Source: Pseudomonadota bacterium (GTDB lineage Bacteria > Pseudomonadota > Gammaproteobacteria > Burkholderiales > Burkholderiaceae_C). From it: 13,063 bases of DNA. The notes under the pieces are model-generated. The model did not search any database. It was not told the DNA's origin and was given only the letters and a program-made list of their open reading frames with translations. Positions 8,584-13,063 of the stretch are shown here, in pieces; the stretch's first letter is position 1; the number at the start of each line of letters is the position of its first letter. The translations under genes were made by a program, and so were the position numbers. Location: assembly GCA_023394015.1 (NCBI GenBank), contig JAEXBL010000388.1:1-13063 (forward strand), given 5' to 3'.

Positions 8584-8685
8584 GCCGCCAACGCAGTGGA
8601 TGGGCAGTGGATCACCGCCGAAAGGCCAGCCGGCCGGAGCAGGCAGTATGCCCCCGCGGGGCCCGTCCGTCCCTGCCCTGCGGGC

Positions 8686-9039
8686 TCAGGAGCCGCGGTA
8701 GGTGCTGTGGCTCCAGGGGCTGCACAGCAGCGGCACGTGGTAGTGCTGCTCGGCATGGGCGATGCCGAAGTCCAGGTTCACCACGCTCAGAAACGGCGGC
8801 TCGGGCAGGTCCACGCCGCGGGCGCGAAAGTAGCCCGCCACGTCGAAAGCCAGCCGGTAGGTGCCGGGCCTGAGCTTGTCGTCGTCCAGCAGCAAGCCGT
8901 CCGGGTTGCGCCCGTCGCTGTTCAGCGTGAAGCGCTTGAGCAGCGTGGCGACCTCGCCATGCGTCTCGTACAGGGCCACCGCCATGCCGGCCGCGGGGGT
9001 GCCGTGCATGGTGTCCAGAACATGCGTGCTCAGTCCCAT
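8686..9039 (-). CDS. uraH: 5-hydroxyisourate hydrolase (transthyretin-like)
   Basis: Hydrolyses 5-hydroxyisourate, the product of urate oxidation, to 2-oxo-4-hydroxy-4-carboxy-5-ureidoimidazoline (OHCU). The 117-residue length is typical of the family. The N-terminal signature LSTHVLDTMHGTPAAGM (H6), the central RFTLNSDGRNPDG (R44) and the C-terminal HYHVPLLCSPWSHSTYRGS, with the YRGS end diagnostic of HIU hydrolases as opposed to true transthyretins, are all present. The ATG at 9039 is chosen because AAGGAG (9047-9052) stands 7 bases upstream and the protein then starts right at the family N-terminus. No signal peptide is seen, so it is cytoplasmic. It is divergent from gntR with a 72-bp shared control region, and is followed by xdhC. 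Confidence 0.95.
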   Translation of the reverse strand: MGLSTHVLDTMHGTPAAGMAVALYETHGEVATLLKRFTLNSDGRNPDGLLLDDDKLRPGTYRLAFDVAGYFRARGVDLPEPPFLSVVNLDFGIAHAEQHYHVPLLCSPWSHSTYRGS

Positions 9040-9050
9040 TAGGGTTCTCC

Positions 9051-9079
9051 TTGAGTGATTGTGCACAAAAGTGTATACA
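9051..9079 (+). promoter_or_regulatory. Predicted sigma-70 promoter of gntR
   Basis: TTGAGT (9051-9056) and TATACA (9074-9079) are separated by 17 bp. The -10 box lies inside the composite operator candidate, so regulator binding would be expected to block this promoter (autoregulation, inferred). Confidence 0.5.
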
Positions 9080-9084
9080 ATTTT
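9059..9084 (-). promoter_or_regulatory. Composite palindromic operator candidate, uraH / gntR side
   Basis: Read on the minus strand the element is AAAATTGTATACA, four bases, then TGTGCACAA. The 13-base block is identical to that at 7305-7317 and the second block agrees at 7 of 9 positions, with the same 4-base spacer. On the plus strand it includes the perfect palindrome TTGTGCACAA (9059-9068) and the 8-bp palindrome TGTATACA (9072-9079). It lies in the 72-bp gap between divergent uraH and the GntR gene, the classical place for an autoregulated operator. Confidence 0.7.
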
Positions 9085-9099
9085 TGCGTGCAATGTCTA
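9072..9099 (-). promoter_or_regulatory. Predicted sigma-70 promoter of uraH
   Basis: On the minus strand TAGACA (9094-9099) and TATACA (9072-9077) are separated by 16 bp. The -10 box overlaps that of gntR on the other strand, since both use the same self-complementary TGTATACA. One bound regulator could therefore control both directions. Confidence 0.42.
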
Positions 9100-9111
9100 T
9101 GATGCGGCCTC

Positions 9112-9783
9112 ATGGAAGCCTCCAGCACCGACACCATCGTCCACGCGCTCACCCGCGCCATTGTTGAGCACCGGCTGCAGCCCGCCACCAAGCTGGGCGA
9201 GCAGGCGCTGGCGGATCACTTTGGCGTGTCGCGCACCCTGGTGCGGCAGGCGCTCAACCAGCTGTCGCAAAAGCGGCTGGTGACGCTGGAGCCGGCGCGC
9301 GGCGCCTTCGTGGCCAGCCCCTCGGCCGACGAGGCGCGCCAGGTGTTCGCCGTGCGCCGCATGCTGGAGGTGGAACTCACGCGCGCCTTCGTGCGCGCCG
9401 CCACGCCAGCGCACATCGACGCGCTGCGCGCGCACGTGGCCGAGGAGCAGGCGGCGCTCAAGCGCGGCGACGTGGCCGACCGCACCGAGCTGCTGGGCGA
9501 CTTCCACGTGCGCATGGCCGAGTTGATCGGCAACCAGGTCCTGGCCGAGGTGCTGAGCGATCTGCTGGCGCGCTGCGCCATCGCCACGCTGATGTACCAG
9601 AGCAGCAGCGCCGCCCACGACTCGGCGGCCGAGCACGCCGAGCTGGTCGAGTGCTTTGCCACCGGCAACGTGACCCAGGCGGTGAAGCTGATGCGCGCCC
9701 ACCTGGACCACGTGGAGGCCGGCCTGAACCTCGACCAGCCCATGCCCACGCACGACCTGAAATCCGCCCTGGCGCTGGTCTGA
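9112..9783 (+). CDS. GntR-family (FCD domain) transcriptional regulator, likely of urate/ureide catabolism
   Basis: DNA-binding regulator of 223 residues. The N-terminal winged helix-turn-helix spans about 8-67, with recognition region LADHFGVSRTLVRQALNQL and wing LVTLEPARGAFV. The all-helical FCD effector domain covers about 80-205 and has the usual metal/ligand positions in DFHVRMAEL (D130, H132), EHAELVE (H175) and MRAHLDHVE (H197). FCD regulators respond to small carboxylates or related metabolites; here an intermediate such as urate, allantoin or allantoate is a reasonable guess from context, not shown by sequence. The start is ATG at 9112; there is no good ribosome-binding site. It diverges from uraH and is 28 bp upstream of puuE, so it probably heads the puuE operon and controls both its own promoter and puuD through the shared 26-bp element. 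Confidence 0.9.
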   Translation: MEASSTDTIVHALTRAIVEHRLQPATKLGEQALADHFGVSRTLVRQALNQLSQKRLVTLEPARGAFVASPSADEARQVFAVRRMLEVELTRAFVRAATPAHIDALRAHVAEEQAALKRGDVADRTELLGDFHVRMAELIGNQVLAEVLSDLLARCAIATLMYQSSSAAHDSAAEHAELVECFATGNVTQAVKLMRAHLDHVEAGLNLDQPMPTHDLKSALALV

Positions 9784-9811
9784 CCCGCGCCGCAACCCGC
9801 CCTTCAAGCCC

Positions 9812-10768
9812 ATGACACCCGCCATCTACGACAGCACCGCCCCCTACCCGCGCGACCTGGCCGGCTACGGCCGCGAGGTGCCGCACGCGCGCTGGCCGGG
9901 CGGCGCGCGCATCGCCGTGCAGTTCGTCCTCAATGTCGAGGAAGGCGGCGAGAACCACGTGCTGCACGGCGACGCCGGCAGCGAGCAGTTCCTCTCCGAG
10001 CTGTTCAACCCGGCCGCCTACCCGGCGCGCCACATGAGCATGGACGGCATCTACGAATACGGCTCGCGCGCCGGCGTGTGGCGCATCCTGCGCGAGTTCG
10101 ACGCGCTTGGCTGGCCGCTGACGGTGTTCGGCGTCGCCAGCGCCCTGGCCCGCTACCCCGAGATGGTCAAGGTGTTCCAGCAGCGCGGCGACGAGATCGC
10201 CTGCCACGGCCTGAAGTGGATCCACTACCAGGCCATCGACGAGGCCACCGAGCGCGCCCACATGGCCGAGGCGCTGGACACCATGGAGCGGCTGATGGGC
10301 GAGCGCCCGCTGGGCTGGTACACCGGCCGCGACAGCCCCAACACGCGCCGCCTGGTGGTGGATGACGGCCGCCTGCTCTACGACAGCGACTACTACGGCG
10401 ACGACCTGCCGCTGTGGATGAAGGTGCGCAGGACCGACGGCAGCGTGGCGACGCACCTGGTGCTGCCCTACACGCTGGACTGCAACGACATGCGCTTTGC
10501 CCTGCCGCAGGGCTACAGCCACGCCGAGCCCTTCTTCCAGTACATGAGGGACAGCTTTGACGCCCTGTACGCAGAGGGCGATCCGAAGGGCCTGGACCGC
10601 CCCAAGATGCTGAGCATCGGCATGCACAGCCGCCTGCTCGGCCGCCCGGGCCGCATCACGGCGCTGCAGCGCTTCATGGACCACGTGGCCGCGCATCCCG
10701 ACGTGTGGGTGTGCCGCCGCATCGACATCGCGCGCCACTGGATGGCGACCCACCCTTATCAGGACTGA
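9812..10768 (+). CDS. puuE: Allantoinase PuuE (polysaccharide deacetylase-like)
   Basis: Converts allantoin to allantoate in the cytoplasm. PuuE is an allantoinase recruited from the polysaccharide deacetylase fold, unrelated to the metal-dependent AllB, and is reported to work without a metal cofactor (family knowledge). The 318 residues show the PuuE signature near the N-terminus (YPRDLAGYGREVPHARWPGG, IAVQFVLNVEEGGENHVLHG, SEQFLSEL), then MSMDGIYEYGSRAGVWRIL, the CHG-LKWIHYQ block (C131-H132-G133) and GWYTGRDSPNTRRLVV. The C-terminal GMHSRLLGRPGRITAL is also characteristic. Length is normal for the family. The start is ATG at 9812; ribosome-binding site weak. It lies 28 bp after the GntR gene and is followed by the UraD-amidohydrolase fusion 173 bp later, so it encodes the step between the two activities of that fusion. 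Confidence 0.95.
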   Translation: MTPAIYDSTAPYPRDLAGYGREVPHARWPGGARIAVQFVLNVEEGGENHVLHGDAGSEQFLSELFNPAAYPARHMSMDGIYEYGSRAGVWRILREFDALGWPLTVFGVASALARYPEMVKVFQQRGDEIACHGLKWIHYQAIDEATERAHMAEALDTMERLMGERPLGWYTGRDSPNTRRLVVDDGRLLYDSDYYGDDLPLWMKVRRTDGSVATHLVLPYTLDCNDMRFALPQGYSHAEPFFQYMRDSFDALYAEGDPKGLDRPKMLSIGMHSRLLGRPGRITALQRFMDHVAAHPDVWVCRRIDIARHWMATHPYQD

Positions 10769-10812
10769 AATGAAACACGACCTCGCTGCGCTCGATGACT
10801 GGCGCTGGCGCG

Positions 10813-10898
10813 CCATGACAAATGGCCAAGGCGCCGCGCCTGACGCTGCCTTTTGTCATTGGTCATGCGCTCGTCAGAGCGCGGTCATTCGTCATGCG
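10813..10898. repeat. Repetitive hairpin region between puuE and the uraD fusion gene
   Basis: The 173-bp gap contains ATGACAAA (10815-10822) facing TTTGTCAT (10852-10859), with AAGGC/GCCTT (10828-10832, 10848-10852) nested inside. Then come two 15-bp direct copies, GTCATTGGTCATGCG (10855-10869) and GTCATTCGTCATGCG (10884-10898), differing at one base. Between the copies is a perfect 6-bp hairpin, GCGCTC/GAGCGC with loop GTCA (10867-10882). No T-run follows. It looks like a short repetitive insertion inside an otherwise tight operon. No gene is supported in the gap. Confidence 0.6.
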
Positions 10899-10941
10899 TT
10901 TGATGCCCTGCGCGTGGCGCACAGTGCCATGGATAACTGAC

Positions 10942-12723
10942 ATGAGCTACACCCTGGACCAACTCAACGCCGCCCCGCTGCCCGAGGCGGAGCAGATGCT
11001 CAACGGCCTGTACGAGCACACGCCCTGGATCGCCGCCGAGGCGCTCAAGGCACGCCCGTTCAAGTCGCTGGCGCAGCTCAAGCACGCCATGGCGCAGGTG
11101 CTGGCGGGCGCCACGCGCGAGCAGCAGCTGGCGCTGATCCGCGCCCACCCCGAACTGGCCGGCAAGGCCATGGTGGCCAGGACGCTCACCGCGGAATCCA
11201 CCCACGAGCAGGGCAAGGCCGGCCTGACCGACTGCACGCCCGACGAGTTCGCCCGCATCCAGCAGCTCAACGCCGACTACAACGCCAGGTTCGGCTTTCC
11301 CTTCATCCTGGCCGTGCGCGGCCCGCGCGGCGACGGCCTGAGCAAGGCGCAGATCATCGACACCTTCTCGCGGCGCCTGGCCAACCACCCCGACTTCGAG
11401 CTGGCCGAGGCGCTGCGCAACATCCACCGCATCGCCGAGATCCGCCTGGCCGACAAGTTCGGCGCCGAGCCCCTGCTCGGCCAGCAGGTGTGGGACTGGC
11501 ACGAGCAGCTCGCGCAGCACAGCGACCCCGGCTTTGCCAAGGCCGGCCAGCTCACCGTCACCTACCTCACCGAAGCCCACCGCGCCTGCGCCGCCTTCAT
11601 CCGCCAGACCATGCTGGACGCGGGCTTCGACGACGCCCACATCGACGCCGTGGGCAACGTGGTCGGCCGCTACCGGGCCGACGCGGCGGCGCAGAATCCC
11701 AAGACACTGATGACGGGCAGCCACTACGACACCGTGCGCAACGGCGGCAAATACGACGGCCGGCTGGGCATCTTCGTGCCCATCGCCTGCGTGCAGGCGC
11801 TGCACCGCGCGGGCCGGCGCCTGCCGTTCGACCTGGAGGTGATCGGCTTCGCCGAAGAGGAAGGCCAGCGCTACAAGGCCACCTTTCTCGGCTCGGGCGC
11901 GCTGATCGGCCAGTTCGACCCGGCCTGGCTGGAGCAGCCCGACGCCGATGGCATCACCATGCGCCAGGCGATGCAGCAGGCTGGCCTGGACATCGAGGGC
12001 ATCGCGCAGATCAAACGCGACCCGGCGCAGTACCTCGGCTTCATCGAGGTCCACATCGAGCAGGGCCCGGTGCTGAACGAGCTGAACCTGCCGCTGGGCG
12101 TGGTCAGCTCCATCAACGGCAGCCTGCGCCTGGTGGGCGAGTTCATCGGCCAGGCCAGCCACGCCGGCACCACGCCGATGGACCGCCGGCGCGACGCCGC
12201 CTGCGCCGCGGCCGAGCTGGCGCTGTTCATCGAGCAGCGCGCGGCGCAGGATGGCGATTCGGTCGCCACCATGGGCCAGCTGCAGGTGCCCGACGGCTCG
12301 ATCAACGTGGTGCCCGGCCGCTGCCGCTTCTCGCTCGACCTGCGCGCGCCCAACGACGCCCAGCGCGACGCGCTGGCCGCCGACGTGCTGCAACAGGTGC
12401 AGCAGATCAGCGAACGACGCGGCCTGGCCTTCCGGCTGGAGGAAACCCTGCGCGCCAGCGCCGCGCCCAGCGATCCCGCCTGGCAGCAGCGCTGGGAGCG
12501 CGCGGTCGAGTCGCTCGGCCTGCCGGTGTTCCGCCTGCCCAGCGGCGCCGGCCACGACGCCATGAAGCTGCACGAGGCCATGCCCCAGGCCATGCTGTTC
12601 GTGCGCGGCGAGAACGCCGGCATCAGCCACAACCCGCTCGAATCGACCCACGCCGACGACATGGAGCTGGCCGTGCGCGCCATGCAGCGCCTGCTGGACG
12701 ACCTGGCGCTGGAACAACACTGA
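10942..12723 (+). CDS. uraD: Fused OHCU decarboxylase (UraD) - allantoate amidohydrolase
   Basis: Two enzymes in one 593-residue chain. Residues 1 to about 174 are a UraD domain, which decarboxylates OHCU to S-allantoin. It shows the catalytic His in IRAHPELAGKA (H69), S86-x-x-E89-Q90 before AGL, and FGFPFILAVRG (117-127). Residues from about 180 to the end form an M20-type allantoate/N-carbamoyl amidohydrolase. Metal ligands expected for that family are all present: H261 in GSHYDTV, D272 in GGKYDG, E305-E307 in EEEGQR, H371 in EVHIEQGPVL and H563 in GISHNPLE. QASHAGTTPMDRR (H407) marks the dimerisation/substrate region. Allantoate is the likely substrate from context; ureidoglycolate or other carbamoyl amino acids cannot be excluded. 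The chosen ATG at 10942 gives the normal UraD N-terminus. The frame is open 40 codons further upstream, but that stretch is repetitive and unlike UraD. Confidence 0.93.
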   Translation: MSYTLDQLNAAPLPEAEQMLNGLYEHTPWIAAEALKARPFKSLAQLKHAMAQVLAGATREQQLALIRAHPELAGKAMVARTLTAESTHEQGKAGLTDCTPDEFARIQQLNADYNARFGFPFILAVRGPRGDGLSKAQIIDTFSRRLANHPDFELAEALRNIHRIAEIRLADKFGAEPLLGQQVWDWHEQLAQHSDPGFAKAGQLTVTYLTEAHRACAAFIRQTMLDAGFDDAHIDAVGNVVGRYRADAAAQNPKTLMTGSHYDTVRNGGKYDGRLGIFVPIACVQALHRAGRRLPFDLEVIGFAEEEGQRYKATFLGSGALIGQFDPAWLEQPDADGITMRQAMQQAGLDIEGIAQIKRDPAQYLGFIEVHIEQGPVLNELNLPLGVVSSINGSLRLVGEFIGQASHAGTTPMDRRRDAACAAAELALFIEQRAAQDGDSVATMGQLQVPDGSINVVPGRCRFSLDLRAPNDAQRDALAADVLQQVQQISERRGLAFRLEETLRASAAPSDPAWQQRWERAVESLGLPVFRLPSGAGHDAMKLHEAMPQAMLFVRGENAGISHNPLESTHADDMELAVRAMQRLLDDLALEQH

Positions 12724-12728
12724 ACAGC

Positions 12729-12826
12729 CGGACGCGAAAGACGCAAAGGATTCGCGAAAGACGCAAAAGCAGACCTTGTTGATTTTTTTCGCGTTCTTCG
12801 CGTGATCTTCGCGCCCTTCGCGTCCG
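12729..12826. repeat. 98-bp imperfect palindrome (MITE/ERIC-like) before the M20 gene
   Basis: The left arm 12729-12768 pairs with the right arm 12787-12826 across an 18-base loop. About 30 of 40 positions are Watson-Crick pairs, plus a few G-T wobbles; the outermost 10 bp are perfect. The left arm contains two exact copies of CGCGAAAGACGCAAA (12733-12747 and 12753-12767) at 20-bp spacing, and the right arm carries TTCGCG-type counterparts. It fills most of the gap between the fusion gene and the M20 gene. Similar TTCGCG-rich palindromes are common between genes in proteobacteria, from memory. Confidence 0.75.
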
Positions 12827-12851
12827 ATTTGTTTGTAAGCGCCTCAAGACC

Positions 12852-13063
12852 ATGAATCCATCCACCTACCCCGCCCTCGACGCCTGGATCGACCAGCACT
12901 TCGACGAAGAAGTGGCCTTTTTGCAGCAACTGGTGCGCGTGCCCACCGACACGCCGCCGGGCAACAATGCGCCGCATGCCGAGCGCACGGCCGAGCTGAT
13001 CGCCGCCTGGGGCTTCGACGCCGAGCGCCACCCCGTGCCGGCGGATGAAGTGCAGGCCTACGG
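12852..13063 (+). CDS. M20-family metallopeptidase/deacylase, 3' part outside the window
   Basis: Only the first 70 codons are visible, beginning MNPSTYPALDAWIDQHFDEE and continuing VAFLQQLVRVPTDTPPGNNA, then HAERTAELIAAWGFDAERHPVP. This is the N-terminal pattern of ArgE/DapE/ACY1/CPG2-type M20 hydrolases (helix, then LVRxPTxxPPGxN, then the second helix and xGFxxERHPVP). The metal-binding motifs would lie beyond the end, so activity cannot be confirmed. It is on the same strand as puuE and the UraD fusion and may belong to the same operon, although a 98-bp palindrome separates them. An acylase or carbamoyl hydrolase acting on ureide intermediates is possible but not shown. The start is ATG at 12852; no strong ribosome-binding site is seen. 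Confidence 0.8.
   Translation, partial: MNPSTYPALDAWIDQHFDEEVAFLQQLVRVPTDTPPGNNAPHAERTAELIAAWGFDAERHPVPADEVQAY

Noticed and set aside
8584..8685. GC-rich palindromic bits (CCCCGCGGGG) between xdhC and uraH as a terminator or gene
   Set aside because: No T-run in the leftward direction, no start with a ribosome-binding site, and only chance-level pairing for this base composition.
9040..9093. Upstream TTG start for uraH
   Set aside because: It would run through the operator and the ribosome-binding site AAGGAG (9047-9052), which points to the ATG at 9039.
10822..10941. N-terminal extension of the UraD fusion by 40 codons
   Set aside because: The stretch is the repetitive intergenic element; the UraD family begins at the sequence encoded from 10942.
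10885..12720. 611-codon open frame on the minus strand opposite the UraD fusion
   Set aside because: Low-complexity antisense shadow; no recognisable domain, while the plus strand has all catalytic motifs of two known families.

Overview
The window is about two-thirds G+C or more, is densely coded and uses GC-ending codons. Its gene complement points to a betaproteobacterium of the order Burkholderiales, most likely the family Comamonadaceae (Acidovorax-like). That placement is inference from protein similarity and gene order recalled from memory; no search was run. No rRNA, tRNA, CRISPR array, transposase or phage gene was seen.

The left part (1-5894, all + strand) is housekeeping. It holds the 3' part of dapD, a PilU-like type IV pilus ATPase with an unusual repeat tail, dapE, an ABC-F ATPase of the YheS type, and a small GlsB/YeaQ-type membrane protein followed by a clear terminator. 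dapD and dapE are two steps of the succinylase route to diaminopimelate and lysine; the pilus ATPase sits between them.

The right part (5956-13063) is a urate/ureide catabolism locus on both strands. The minus strand carries puuD (membrane urate hydroxylase with a C-terminal cytochrome c domain), xdhC (xanthine dehydrogenase maturation) and uraH (5-hydroxyisourate hydrolase). The plus strand carries a 52-residue basic protein of unknown function, a GntR/FCD regulator, puuE (allantoinase), a fused UraD-allantoate amidohydrolase, and the start of an M20 metallopeptidase-like gene. Together they would convert urate to 5-hydroxyisourate (PuuD), OHCU (UraH), S-allantoin (UraD domain), allantoate (PuuE) and then ureidoglycine/ureidoglycolate (amidohydrolase domain), with XdhC supporting xanthine to urate. 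The xanthine dehydrogenase subunits and an enzyme for ureidoglycolate are not in the window.

The most interesting points are (i) the UraD-amidohydrolase fusion, which joins two non-consecutive steps; (ii) a 26-bp composite palindromic element that occurs with identical spacing in both divergent control regions (puuD/small gene and uraH/gntR), a likely operator of the local GntR regulator; (iii) [ST]-G-[FY]-x-x pentapeptide repeats at the C-terminus of the PilU-like ATPase; and (iv) three unrelated palindromic intergenic elements.
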